The notes below the pieces were generated by a model that was not told the DNA's origin, searched no databases, and saw nothing but the letters and a program-made list of their open reading frames with translations. From positions 124,001 to 188,000 of the forward strand of contig CAJXUA010000001.1 in NCBI GenBank assembly GCA_913060695.1: a stretch of 64,000 nucleotides of DNA, in the 5' to 3' direction. The DNA comes from an uncultured Gammaproteobacteria bacterium. GTDB taxonomy: Bacteria; Pseudomonadota; Gammaproteobacteria; Pseudomonadales; Pseudohongiellaceae. The stretch's first letter is position 1; the number at the start of each line of letters is the position of its first letter. The translations under genes were made by a program, and so were the position numbers. Positions 38,171 to 47,559 of the stretch are shown here, one piece after another.

Positions 38171-39010
38171 ATGTTAGAGAATACTGAACTAATTAATTCG
38201 ATCAGTCATATCGCAACCCTAGCGGGTCAGGAGATTATGGCAGTCTATACAAACGCGGCTGGCATTACAGTCACCAATAAGGAAGATCACTCACCGCTGA
38301 CAGAGGCGGACACCCGTGCGAATGCCCTTATCTGTACCCAGCTGCAAAAACTAACGCCCGATATACCCATACTTTCCGAAGAGACTACTCTGCCCCCCTT
38401 TGCGCAACGCCAACAATGGCAGGAGTACTGGCTAATCGATCCCCTGGATGGTACGAAGGAATTCATCGACAGGAATGGCGAATTCACAGTCAATATCGCC
38501 CTAATTCGAGATGGTGCGCCAGTGCTTGGAGTGGTGCACGCGCCGGCTACGGGAATCAGTTGGCTCGGAGTAATCGGACTCGGGGCGTGGAAGCGCGGCG
38601 AGAGTGGGACCTTGGAGCACATAAACGCACGGACCTTCGAAGGCGAGTTGATTCAGTCCACTATAAGAATAGTAGCGAGCCGGCGTCACGGTTCGACTGC
38701 CCTCGAGTCCATGCTCGAGCAACTGGGCAAACGCTTCGCGGCGGTGGAGATGCTCAATGTGGGCAGTTCCTTGAAGTTCTGCATGCTCGCCGAAGGGAAG
38801 GCGGACTTCTATCCGCGCCTTGCCCCGACCAGTGAGTGGGACACCGCGGCGGCGCAGGCCGTTCTAGAGGCGGCCGGCGGTAAGGTAATGAAGACGGATT
38901 TCAGCACGCTGGGCTATAACAGTAAGGACGATATACTCAACCCGCATTTCCTCGCCGTCGGGGACGCGCGCATCGACTGGCGTCGCGTACTCGAGGCGGA
39001 ACAAGCGTAG
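38171..39010 (+). CDS. cysQ: 3'(2'),5'-bisphosphate nucleotidase
   Basis: CysQ removes the 3' phosphate of PAP left by sulfate assimilation. ATG 38171 with GAGGAG upstream gives 279 residues. Metal-site motifs of the inositol monophosphatase superfamily are present: ILSEE, WLIDPLDGTKEFI and SEWDTAAAQAVL. It stands alone; no cysteine or sulfate genes are next to it. Confidence 0.93.
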   Translation: MLENTELINSISHIATLAGQEIMAVYTNAAGITVTNKEDHSPLTEADTRANALICTQLQKLTPDIPILSEETTLPPFAQRQQWQEYWLIDPLDGTKEFIDRNGEFTVNIALIRDGAPVLGVVHAPATGISWLGVIGLGAWKRGESGTLEHINARTFEGELIQSTIRIVASRRHGSTALESMLEQLGKRFAAVEMLNVGSSLKFCMLAEGKADFYPRLAPTSEWDTAAAQAVLEAAGGKVMKTDFSTLGYNSKDDILNPHFLAVGDARIDWRRVLEAEQA

Positions 39011-39014
39011 GGGC

Positions 39015-40271
39015 TTACTTTGGCGGGGCGCTCAGTGAGAGCTCGGCGGTGAATAACATGCTGCGGTCGCGGTCCTTGTTCGCCCAGTTCAGGAGAGTGG
39101 TTGCGCTTTGCGGCACGATCTCGGCGAATACAGGTGTGCCGTTGAGGGTGACGGTAATGGGCTTGGAGAAGTCTACCTCCGCAGGGCTAAGCAGCAGAGT
39201 GAACCCATCGACATAGAAGTTCGTGACCTCGAAGTGGTTGCCCTCCCGGGAGACCTCAATGCGGCCCGGTTGGCCCTCGCTGCGAAGCTTATCGATGCGT
39301 AGCCAATGGTTGCGATTATAGCGATCGGTCCTGCCTGTCACCCAATGCACAGTATCGGGCAATGGATCGCGCACATTGTCGCGCTTAAACTTCTCGATTC
39401 TCGGGCGCTGCTCTGGCATCCATTCGGTGTTGTGCCCCCCATTTGGGATTATCGTAAACTCGAAGTCGGCGCCGGCCTCGCTCATCAGGTCGATATAAGG
39501 TTGTACGGCGCTAGCCGGATACAGGCGGTCGTTCTCACCATTGACGATAAACAGGCGCTTGCCCTTGAGGTTGTCGAAGGACAGCGGATAGCTCACGCGC
39601 CCACGCGGGTTGCGCAGGACGCCGGGGTGGCCGATATAGGGCAGGAATGCGGCCCACTCGGTCGGTTGCATGAAGGCGAAGAAATAGGAGCCAGTACCAC
39701 CGTCCGAAACGCCAGTCATGTAGACCCTGTTGTCGTCTACGTTATAGCGCTGCTTTATTAGTCTAAGAATGGCAGGCAGATTGTCTGCTTGGTTGTCTAA
39801 CCACCAGAACGCATCGTCCCAAGCTATGGGCAGCACAACTATTTTATTGGCGTCAGCCAGGCTCTCATAGCCATTGCGCCATGCGGTTTCGCCAGGCTGA
39901 ATCTTGGGTCGATTAACGCCGCCATGAAGATTGAATTCAACAGGGTAGGCGCGTTTTGCGTTATAGTCCTCGGGCACTAATATAACGAAAGGGAAGCTGG
40001 TGCCATCCTCACTGCTGCGGGACATTTCGATCAAACCGGTAGGGACATCCGCGCTGAAAGTTGGGCCAGCCTTGAGCCACCCATATAGGGCGCCGACGTC
40101 GTCGGTTGCGGCGGCGAGTGCCTCCGTCGCTGCGGCTTGCTCCGTGGCGCCATCCGCTCGCCAATAGCGCTCTACGAGCTCAGCGGCATCGCCCGATGGC
40201 GCAGCCGAAGATTGGCAATGTGGCAGTAGGAAACTGCTCGAGATTAGTAATGCTGCAAAGGTAGTTTTCAT
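39015..40271 (-). CDS. Secreted alpha/beta-hydrolase (esterase family)
   Basis: This 418-residue protein has an N-terminal signal (about 1-24) and an alpha/beta-hydrolase core. The nucleophile motif is GVSDGGTGS, the acid lies in NGENDRLYPAS and the histidine in NGGHNTEW. VEFNLHGGVNRP forms the oxyanion region. It resembles secreted esterase/PHB-depolymerase-like or feruloyl-esterase-like hydrolases. A C-terminal beta domain of about 100 residues follows. The substrate is not assignable. The convergent cysQ stop is 4 bp away. Confidence 0.75.
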   Translation of the reverse strand: MKTTFAALLISSSFLLPHCQSSAAPSGDAAELVERYWRADGATEQAAATEALAAATDDVGALYGWLKAGPTFSADVPTGLIEMSRSSEDGTSFPFVILVPEDYNAKRAYPVEFNLHGGVNRPKIQPGETAWRNGYESLADANKIVVLPIAWDDAFWWLDNQADNLPAILRLIKQRYNVDDNRVYMTGVSDGGTGSYFFAFMQPTEWAAFLPYIGHPGVLRNPRGRVSYPLSFDNLKGKRLFIVNGENDRLYPASAVQPYIDLMSEAGADFEFTIIPNGGHNTEWMPEQRPRIEKFKRDNVRDPLPDTVHWVTGRTDRYNRNHWLRIDKLRSEGQPGRIEVSREGNHFEVTNFYVDGFTLLLSPAEVDFSKPITVTLNGTPVFAEIVPQSATTLLNWANKDRDRSMLFTAELSLSAPPK

Positions 40272-40375
40272 GAGGAAACATCATAAACCAGTGCGCGCGC
40301 TTGACCAAACTTTCCTTTTCGCCGTATTGGTACTAGGATTTGAAACCTAAAATAAATAACGAGGGTACCCGAGCC

Positions 40376-41374
40376 ATGTTGGTAAAAAAGATTCAAATAG
40401 GCATTCTATTGCTGTCCCTCGCCTGCGGGGCCGCCTTCGCGCAAAGCTTTGGGGTAGAGGAGGTGAGGCGGCTCGCCGAGGGTGGAGATGCTGAAGCTCA
40501 GAATAATCTGGGTGTGATGTACCACACCGGCCAAGGCGTAGCACCGGATCTCAATGAGGCTATCAAGTGGTACACACTGGCTGCCGAGCAAGGTCGGTCG
40601 AACGCACAACTAAATCTAGGGGTGCTCTATAACTTCGGCATGGGCGTGCCTCAAGATTTTGAGCAAGCAGCTCATTGGTTTGCCTTAGCCGCAGAGCAGG
40701 GGCAGTTAATGGCGCAGATCTCTCTGGCGGCCTTATATGTCAATGGTAAGGGAGTGCAGACGGATTATGCGGAGGCGGCAAAATACTATGCGATGGCTGC
40801 CGAACAAGGCGATGTTGGCGCGCAATTGACTCTCGCTGAGATGTATCTAAGCGGACAGGGCGTAGACCAAAATTACGAACAAGCCGCGCGCTATTATCTC
40901 CTGGCCGCAGAGAAGGGTGAGGTAGCCGCGCAATTTAGCATGGCCTTGATGTACCGAGACGGTCTCGGCGTGGAGCAAAATTACGAGGAGGCGGCTAACT
41001 TTTATCGTATGGCGGCGGATCAAGGCCATATCGCAGCGATGTTCAGTATGGCAGCGATGTATGAGACAGGCGAGGGTATAGAGCAGGACTATGAGCAAGC
41101 GTTCCGCTGGTATCGTCTTGCTGCTGGACAAGGCCACCCGAGCTCCCAGAATAATCTAGGGTTGATGTATGAGTCGGGCCAAGGGGTCGCACAGAATCCA
41201 CTACGTGCTTATGCCTGGTTGAAGATAGCCTCTACCTTGGCCACAGGAGACGAGAGAGTTCGCTTTCAGGGCAACAGGAATCAGGTTGAGGCGCAGCTTA
41301 GTGCTGCGCAACTAACTGAAGCGAATGCCCTGTCGGATCGCTGCTTGGAGTCTCGCTATCGGGAGTGTGAATAG
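40376..41374 (+). CDS. Secreted Sel1-repeat protein A
   Basis: ATG 40376 is chosen because the signal peptide (GILLLSLACGAAFAQ) then starts properly; an earlier TTG at 40340 is unlikely. The 332-residue protein carries about eight 36-residue Sel1/TPR-like repeats (pattern AQxxLGxxYxxGxGVxxDxxxAxxWYxxAAxQG) and a Cys-containing tail (SDRCLESRYREC). Sel1 proteins are scaffolds for protein-protein contact. It faces a related gene across 13 bp. Confidence 0.88.
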   Translation: MLVKKIQIGILLLSLACGAAFAQSFGVEEVRRLAEGGDAEAQNNLGVMYHTGQGVAPDLNEAIKWYTLAAEQGRSNAQLNLGVLYNFGMGVPQDFEQAAHWFALAAEQGQLMAQISLAALYVNGKGVQTDYAEAAKYYAMAAEQGDVGAQLTLAEMYLSGQGVDQNYEQAARYYLLAAEKGEVAAQFSMALMYRDGLGVEQNYEEAANFYRMAADQGHIAAMFSMAAMYETGEGIEQDYEQAFRWYRLAAGQGHPSSQNNLGLMYESGQGVAQNPLRAYAWLKIASTLATGDERVRFQGNRNQVEAQLSAAQLTEANALSDRCLESRYRECE

Positions 41375-41387
41375 TCGTTCTGGATAG

Positions 41388-42380
41388 CTAGTTCTCGCAG
41401 TCCAAATACCCGGAGTCAACGCAGCGCTGGCTGAGCGCTTTGGCCTCGGCTATCTGCTCCTCGGTCATCTGGTCGGCGATTTGGTCGCGATTGCGGGTAG
41501 CTCTACCGCGATGAAACACCGTGGAGGTCTGCGCGGATATATCGCTCCACAGATACGCTAAGATAAAATTTTGTTCCACGCCATAACCCGCCGCAAACAT
41601 CTCGCCGATATTGTACTGGGCTTCGGGATTGCCTTGTTTAGCGGCAGAGAGATATAGGCTGCCCGCCTTCGCATAATCTTGTGCAACCCCTTCGCCGGCA
41701 ATATACATGTCCGCAAGCCCGAACTGGGCGGAGACATTGCCGCTGTCCGCGGCGAGTTGGTACCACTTCGCAGCCTCGGCATAGTCGCGTTCTACACCAG
41801 TGCCGTTAACGAACATGGCGCCGTAATTGAATTGCCCTATCGGGTAGCCTCCTTCGGCTGAGAGTTTCAACCATTCCAAGGCATTCGGGTAACTTTGCTC
41901 TAAGCCATAGCCGTATTTATACATTACCCCTAGATTATTCTGTGCGGCCTCGTGCCCCTGCAGTGCCGCTGCACGATACCATTTGGCAGCTTCCCGGTAG
42001 TCCTGGGCTACGCCCTGTGCATTGTCGAACATGAAGCCTAGATTGTATTGGGCGCGCATGTGATCTTGTGCGGCAGCTCGTTGATACCAGCGCATTGCCT
42101 CGGCATAGTCCTGTTCCACGCCAAAGCCATTGGCATACATGTTGCCGTAATTGTATTGTGCATCCGCATAGCCTAAATCGGCGGCGCTTTTGAACCACTT
42201 TAGTGCCGTTGCAAAGTCCTGTGTAACCCCTTCGCCAACGGCGTAGATATAGCCAAGCTCGGTCTGGGCTGCTACTGCTCCGGCCTCTGCGCGTGCGATC
42301 AGCTCGCTATCTTGAGCAACTACTTGAGTTGAAGCTAGAAGAAGGCTGATTGACAGCGATCTAATGAAACTCTGTTTCAT
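41388..42380 (-). CDS. Secreted Sel1-repeat protein B
   Basis: The 330-residue product has a signal peptide (ending TQVVAQ) and about seven Sel1 repeats. Its tail is like that of the neighbouring protein (ILAYLWSDISAQ, AKALSQRCVDSGYLDC), so the two convergent genes are paralogues. The conserved pair of C-terminal cysteines suggests a disulfide in the periplasm. Partner unknown. Confidence 0.88.
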   Translation of the reverse strand: MKQSFIRSLSISLLLASTQVVAQDSELIARAEAGAVAAQTELGYIYAVGEGVTQDFATALKWFKSAADLGYADAQYNYGNMYANGFGVEQDYAEAMRWYQRAAAQDHMRAQYNLGFMFDNAQGVAQDYREAAKWYRAAALQGHEAAQNNLGVMYKYGYGLEQSYPNALEWLKLSAEGGYPIGQFNYGAMFVNGTGVERDYAEAAKWYQLAADSGNVSAQFGLADMYIAGEGVAQDYAKAGSLYLSAAKQGNPEAQYNIGEMFAAGYGVEQNFILAYLWSDISAQTSTVFHRGRATRNRDQIADQMTEEQIAEAKALSQRCVDSGYLDCEN

Positions 42381-42594
42381 AATCTGGAGGGTCTCGATAA
42401 AAATCCTACTGAGGCTGTGATAGTGCCATAAATGGGGAGGATTGGCACGGAGGTTGTCGTGCCCGGTATTCCTTCTAGCTCACTGTTTACGCGCCATGAG
42501 GGTCGTCTTCCTTTGTGGTTTCAGGTAGTCTTTTGTGCCGTGCCGTCAATAGCATGAATTTCTAAGCTGCCTGCGTTAGCAAAGGATTATCCGT

Positions 42595-44307
42595 TTGGAC
42601 TCCCGCTATATTGTCTCAACACTATTAAGCTGCGCCTTCTTTATGGGTCTGGTTGCATGGGTTTCCTATTTGAAGACTCGTGGCGAGGTGAGTACTCGCG
42701 ATGGCTATTTCCTAGCAGGGCGAGGTCTCGGTGCCGTGTTCATCGCCGGCTCTATGTTGCTAACTAATCTGTCTGCGGAACAATTGATTGGGCTCAACGG
42801 CTCGGCCTACGGATTCAATATGAGCAGCATGGGATGGGAGGTGACAGCGGCCTTCGCGACACTATGTATGGCTTTCATTTTTTTGCCGCGCTATCTCGCC
42901 GGTGCGTTCACGACATTGCCGCAGTTTCTCAGTAGTCGTTATGACGACGGTGTGCGGCGCATGACGGTGGTCCTGTTCATGGTGGGCTATGGCTTCGTCA
43001 CTATCCCTTCAGTTCTCTATTCCGGCTCTATTGCTGTGATGCAATTGTTCGATGTGCCCGCTCTCTTCGGTCTAGGCTACAGTCAGGCCTTGCTGCTCAC
43101 TATCGTCTCTATCGGCTGCGTCGGCGCTCTGTATGCGATATTTGGTGGTCTGCGTGCCGTTGCGATTTCGGACACACTTAACGGCGTGGGCTTACTGATC
43201 ATCGGCATCGCGGTGCCTATTCTTGGTTTATCCGCCTTGGGCGACGGCAGCGTAGGGGAAGGGGTCAGGATTATCACGAGTAGCAATACGGGCAAGCTGA
43301 ATGCCATTGGTTCGCAGACTGACCCTACACCGTTCGGAACACTGTTCACCGGCATGATCTTCGCCAATCTGTTTTACTGGTGTACAAACCAATATGTCAT
43401 TCAGCGCACACTCGCGGCGCGTAATTTAGCAGAAGGCCAGAAGGGCGTGCTCTTCTCTGGCTTCTTCAAAGTACTAGTGCCCTTCATGATGATGATACCG
43501 GGCGTTATCGCCTTTCATCTTTATGGCGATGGTTTAACGACGATAGACCTCGCTTACCCTCGCCTGATTCGCGATGTGCTACCTGTATATGCTGCAGGCT
43601 TCTTCCTCGCCGTCTTGCTAGGAGCTGTGTTTAGCTCTTTCAATTCTTTGCTCAATAGTGCCGCCACACTATTTTGTCTTGATGTATACGGTCCATTCAA
43701 AAAAGACAAGGTTAGTGACGCGCAGATGGTAAAGGTTGCGAAGCGAGCGAGTATGGTGATCGCACTGTTCTCCTTCATCGTAGCGCCACTTCTTCAGTAC
43801 GCACCGGACGGTTTGTGGCAGATCATCAGAATATTCACTGGCTTTTATAATATTCCGGTAATCGCGATTGTGATTGTGGGGCTGTTCACTACCCGAGTTC
43901 CTGCACGCGGAGCGAAAGTTGCGATCGTGTTTCATGTGATTGCCTACGGCCTGTTGCAATTTGTTTTTAACGATGTGATCGGAATTCATTTCCTGCATCT
44001 TTACGCCATCTTGTTTGTGCTTGAAGTGCTCATCATGCTGTATTTTGCGCGCATCGCACCGCGAGCAGAGAAATGGAGTTACCAGGTCAATGCAAAGGTC
44101 GATCTGACCCCTTGGCAGTACGTGAAACCTTGCGGATTTACATTGATGTCTTGTGTCGTGGCTTTGTATCTATTGTTCTCACCCATCGGGCTAGTGGATG
44201 GTATCAGTCCCGCGTTCTTGCCCATAATTAGCTTCATCGTACTAGTCAATATTGCAGTATGGGCCGTAGCCATTTGGCGAGCTCGCGCGCTAACATCTTC
44301 GCACTAG
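42595..44307 (+). CDS. Sodium:solute symporter (SSS family)
   Basis: This 570-residue membrane protein starts at TTG 42595 behind AAAGGA. It has about 14 helices and the SSS features GYFLAGRGLG, NLSAEQLIGLNG (sodium site region) and an LGAVFSSFNSLLNSAAT helix like that of YidK/SglT-type sugar transporters. It leads a run with Gfo/Idh/MocA, aldo/keto reductase and TauD-like genes, so the cargo may be a sugar, polyol or related compound they process. Confidence 0.9.
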   Translation: MDSRYIVSTLLSCAFFMGLVAWVSYLKTRGEVSTRDGYFLAGRGLGAVFIAGSMLLTNLSAEQLIGLNGSAYGFNMSSMGWEVTAAFATLCMAFIFLPRYLAGAFTTLPQFLSSRYDDGVRRMTVVLFMVGYGFVTIPSVLYSGSIAVMQLFDVPALFGLGYSQALLLTIVSIGCVGALYAIFGGLRAVAISDTLNGVGLLIIGIAVPILGLSALGDGSVGEGVRIITSSNTGKLNAIGSQTDPTPFGTLFTGMIFANLFYWCTNQYVIQRTLAARNLAEGQKGVLFSGFFKVLVPFMMMIPGVIAFHLYGDGLTTIDLAYPRLIRDVLPVYAAGFFLAVLLGAVFSSFNSLLNSAATLFCLDVYGPFKKDKVSDAQMVKVAKRASMVIALFSFIVAPLLQYAPDGLWQIIRIFTGFYNIPVIAIVIVGLFTTRVPARGAKVAIVFHVIAYGLLQFVFNDVIGIHFLHLYAILFVLEVLIMLYFARIAPRAEKWSYQVNAKVDLTPWQYVKPCGFTLMSCVVALYLLFSPIGLVDGISPAFLPIISFIVLVNIAVWAVAIWRARALTSSH

Positions 44308-44333
44308 GAGCACCTCTTCTAAATGAGATTACT

Positions 44334-45566
44334 ATGAATAAGTCGAGCCAACCCCGCCTGCGTTTCTTCGCGCAGGCCTCTAGTCAGCGTCATATTCCGA
44401 CCCAAGATCAGTATCTATACCGAGCTCCAGAGGCGAAGTTCAATATTGCGATTATTGGCACCGGCACAATAGGTCAGGAGCATATGCGTGTTGCAACACT
44501 GCTTGGGCGCGCGCATGTCCATGGTATCTACGATCTCGAGCAACACAGCCTCGACGCGGCGCAGGCCGAATACAGTACCTATAGTGTAAGAACGTTGATC
44601 CGTTATAAGTCTTTAACGCAGGCTTGCGAAGACCCGGAGGTGGACGCGCTTTTCATATGCACGCCAAACTTCACCCACTTCGAGGTATTGAAGACTGCTG
44701 TACAATCGGGCAAGCCCATCTTCGTTGAGAAACCTATGGCGACCAAGCTGGCCGATGCCGCGGCGATCGTGCAGATTGCAAATGAATACAGCAGCTTTAT
44801 TCAGATAGGCCTGCAGTATCGGTATAAGGCGCAGTATGTGGAGGCTTTTCACGAGACCTTGGAGCGAGCATCTTTGGGCAAAGTGAAGACCATCAGCATG
44901 AGCGAGTACCGTCCCCCGTTTCTCGACAAGGTGAAGCAGTGGAACAAGTTCAACGAGTACTCCGGCGGCACCTTGGTGGAGAAGTGCTGTCACTATTTCG
45001 ACCTCATTAATCTCATGGCGCAGGCAGCGCCACAGCGCGTGTATGCGAGCGGTGGGCGGGCAGTCAATTTTCTTGACCTCGAATACAAGGGTAGGCGAGC
45101 CGATATCGATGATCATGCATTCGTAATCATCGACTATGAGAATGGTGTACGCGCCAATTTCACGCTGAATATGTTCTGTCCAGACTTCGTTGAAGAGATG
45201 GTTGTGACGGGAGAGTTCGGAAGACTGCTGGCGACAGAGCGTTTCGACTTTCACCAGCAGCAGCCCGCCACCGCCTCGATAAGTCTAGAGCTCGGCGAAA
45301 ATGGCGCATCAAGGACTACGACTTTGGGCTATCCAAGAGTCGTCGAGCAGAGCGGGCACCACGGGGCCACTTTCTTCGAACATCAAGCCTTCTTCGATCA
45401 GATGGAAGGCAAGGCGGCAGATTGCGCAACACCGCTACAAGGGATGTGGGCCATGATTGTGGCTAGCGCCGCACAAGAGTCAATGCAAAGCGGCCAGCCG
45501 GTCGTTATTAGCGAACTAATTACACGCGAAAAACTAGCGAGTTTGCTCGCGGGGAAACAGGAGTGA
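44334..45566 (+). CDS. Gfo/Idh/MocA-family oxidoreductase
   Basis: ATG 44334 gives 410 residues. A 36-residue N-terminal lead precedes the NAD(P) fold (IAIIGTGTIGQEHMR), with the catalytic-Lys motif VEKPMATKLADAA and a GTLVEKCCHYFDLINL region that in the family carries a substrate-site Asp/His. Family members oxidise sugars, inositols or imino compounds. It lies 26 bp after the symporter and overlaps the next gene's alternative GTG start by 4 bp. Confidence 0.9.
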   Translation: MNKSSQPRLRFFAQASSQRHIPTQDQYLYRAPEAKFNIAIIGTGTIGQEHMRVATLLGRAHVHGIYDLEQHSLDAAQAEYSTYSVRTLIRYKSLTQACEDPEVDALFICTPNFTHFEVLKTAVQSGKPIFVEKPMATKLADAAAIVQIANEYSSFIQIGLQYRYKAQYVEAFHETLERASLGKVKTISMSEYRPPFLDKVKQWNKFNEYSGGTLVEKCCHYFDLINLMAQAAPQRVYASGGRAVNFLDLEYKGRRADIDDHAFVIIDYENGVRANFTLNMFCPDFVEEMVVTGEFGRLLATERFDFHQQQPATASISLELGENGASRTTTLGYPRVVEQSGHHGATFFEHQAFFDQMEGKAADCATPLQGMWAMIVASAAQESMQSGQPVVISELITREKLASLLAGKQE

Positions 45567-45568
45567 GT

Positions 45569-46546
45569 ATGGAAGAATCGATTAAGGTGGGCAGCACTAA
45601 GATGCCGTCAGTTGGATTAGGGCTTTGGAAAATTGAGCGTGAACGAGTCGCTCATGTGGTGAAGCAGGCTATCCAGATAGGGTATCGTCATCTGGATAGC
45701 GCGGCGGACTACGGCAACGAGCTAGAGGTCGGCCATGGCATCAAGCAGGCGCTCGACGAAGGCCTGTGCAAGCGAGAGGATCTTTGGATTACCTCCAAAT
45801 TGTGGAATACCTTTCACGCGGCAGAACATGTGGAGCAGGCCTGCGACAAGACCTTAGCGGATCTCGGCGTCGAGTATCTGGATCTCTACCTCGTTCACTT
45901 CCCGATCTCCTTGCAATACGTTCCAATTGCCACACGCTATCCTCCGGAATGGATCTTCGACCCAGAGGCACAAGAGCCGGAGATGAAGATTGCGCCAGTA
46001 CCTTTGTCAGAAACCTGGCGTGCGATGGAGGCCTTGGTGGCGAAGGGGAAGGTGAAGCAGATCGGAGTGTGTAACTACAATAGCGCGCTGATGCATGACT
46101 TGATGGCCTACGCGAAGATAAAGCCTGCGGTATTGCAGATAGAGTCTCATCCCCATCTTACCCAAGAACGATTGCTAAGGCTGGCTGCAGAGTATGATAT
46201 TGCTGTAACCACATTCTCCCCACTGGGTTCGCTGTCCTACATCGAATTGGACATGGCGCGTCAGGAGGAGTCATTGTTACAGCAGCCCGTAGTACTGGCA
46301 GCAGCGCAGCGTCTAAACCGAAGCGCCGCTCAGGTACTCTTACGCTGGGGCGTGCAGCGCGGCACGGCGATAATACCTAAGACCTCGCGTGTAGAACGCT
46401 TAGCCGAGAATATTGCGTTGTTCGATTTCGAATTGAGTTCCCAAGAGATGGAGGCGATATCGGCACTGAACTGCAATCGTCGCTTCAACGATCCCGGTTT
46501 GTTCTGCGAATTAGCGTTTGGAAAATTCTATCCAATTTACGATTGA
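45569..46546 (+). CDS. Aldo/keto reductase (aldose/xylose reductase-like)
   Basis: The 325-residue enzyme has the AKR tetrad: Asp in RHLDSAADYGNE, Tyr five residues later, Lys in WITSKLWN and His in YLVHFPI. The NADPH region IIPKTSRVERLAEN is also present. Sequence features (HLTQERLL, the F-x-E-L-A-F-G tail) are closest to aldose or D-xylose reductases. ATG 45569 has CAGGAG at proper distance. It is translated after the Gfo/Idh/MocA gene. Confidence 0.9.
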   Translation: MEESIKVGSTKMPSVGLGLWKIERERVAHVVKQAIQIGYRHLDSAADYGNELEVGHGIKQALDEGLCKREDLWITSKLWNTFHAAEHVEQACDKTLADLGVEYLDLYLVHFPISLQYVPIATRYPPEWIFDPEAQEPEMKIAPVPLSETWRAMEALVAKGKVKQIGVCNYNSALMHDLMAYAKIKPAVLQIESHPHLTQERLLRLAAEYDIAVTTFSPLGSLSYIELDMARQEESLLQQPVVLAAAQRLNRSAAQVLLRWGVQRGTAIIPKTSRVERLAENIALFDFELSSQEMEAISALNCNRRFNDPGLFCELAFGKFYPIYD

Positions 46547-46554
46547 GGGCTAAA

Positions 46555-47532
46555 ATGACAGCGTTGAAATTAGAGTCGATTGACGTTACGGGGCAGCAGT
46601 TCACCCCGGACGTATTCCCTTTGGTGTATGGGGCGAGTTCGCAAGGGGCGAGCTTGGATGACTTAGTCAACTGGTGCGCAGCGCATAAACAGGAACTTCT
46701 CGACAGCCTTGCGCTGCATGGCACAATCCTGTTTCGCGGCTTTCCAGTCGTTAGCGATCTGGATTTCGACCGCCTTATTCAGGCATTCGACTTGCCAAAC
46801 TTTGCCTTTGTAGAATCTCTGTCTAATGCGGTGCGGCGCAATCGCACGCCGAGGGTGTTCACCGCCAATGAGGCGCCGCCCTCGGTGTCTATTTATTTGC
46901 ATCATGAGATGGCCCAGACTCCCATCTTTCCATCACGCTTGTTCTTCTTCTGTGAGAAAGCGGCGCAGAGCGGGGGTGCTACGCCACTGTGTCGTTCCGA
47001 TCTACTGCTGCTCGCTTTAGAGCAAGAGCGTCCCGAATTTGTGGAGGCCTGCGAGAGGCTCGGAGTGCGCTACACGAACGTGATGCCTGCAGCAGAGGAC
47101 GTCGAATCGGGTCAGGGGCGTAGTTGGTGCAGTACATTGCAAGCCGAAGACAAACAAGCTGCGGAGGCTAAGCTGAGATCCCTTGCTTATTCTTGGGAGT
47201 GGCGAGAAGACGATAGTCTAAAGGTAACGACGCCAGTACTGCCCGCGGTGCGCACTTTAGCCGATGGTCGCAAAGTGTTCTTCAATCAATTGATAGCGGC
47301 GTTCAGGGGCTGGCAGGACAAGCGCAATAGCCCAGAGAAAACCATTCGCTTCGGTGACGACACGCCAATCTCTGCGCAGGACATGGATTGCGCCATTCGC
47401 ATTGGTGATGCACTGTCTTTCGATATGGCGTGGAAAACGGGTGATGTGGCGCTTATAGATAACTTCTTGGTCATGCACGGCCGCCGACCCTTCGAAGGGG
47501 AGCGGCGTGTTCTAGCCTCTTTGCTTGCCTAA
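46555..47532 (+). CDS. TauD/TfdA-family Fe(II)/2-oxoglutarate dioxygenase
   Basis: The 325-residue product has the first metal motif H-x-E (YLHHEMAQ), the distal His in NFLVMHGRRPF, and Arg of the oxoglutarate site in the same loop. The overall order resembles TauD/SyrP-like enzymes that hydroxylate amino or sulfonate compounds. ATG 46555 lies 8 bp after the AKR stop. It ends the operon, and a hairpin overlaps its stop. Confidence 0.88.
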   Translation: MTALKLESIDVTGQQFTPDVFPLVYGASSQGASLDDLVNWCAAHKQELLDSLALHGTILFRGFPVVSDLDFDRLIQAFDLPNFAFVESLSNAVRRNRTPRVFTANEAPPSVSIYLHHEMAQTPIFPSRLFFFCEKAAQSGGATPLCRSDLLLLALEQERPEFVEACERLGVRYTNVMPAAEDVESGQGRSWCSTLQAEDKQAAEAKLRSLAYSWEWREDDSLKVTTPVLPAVRTLADGRKVFFNQLIAAFRGWQDKRNSPEKTIRFGDDTPISAQDMDCAIRIGDALSFDMAWKTGDVALIDNFLVMHGRRPFEGERRVLASLLA

Positions 47533-47545
47533 AACCTAGGCAAGC
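47523..47545. terminator. Hairpin between convergent TauD-like and malic enzyme genes
   Basis: A perfect 9-bp stem GCTTGCCTA/TAGGCAAGC with a 5-nt loop overlaps the dioxygenase stop codon and lies 15 bp from the malic enzyme stop. Confidence 0.7.
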
Positions 47546-47559
47546 GAAGGGTGTTAACT

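Noticed and set aside
44613-45254. 213-codon minus-strand open frame inside the Gfo/Idh/MocA gene
   Set aside because: It lies fully inside a strongly supported gene in another frame and has no domain pattern.
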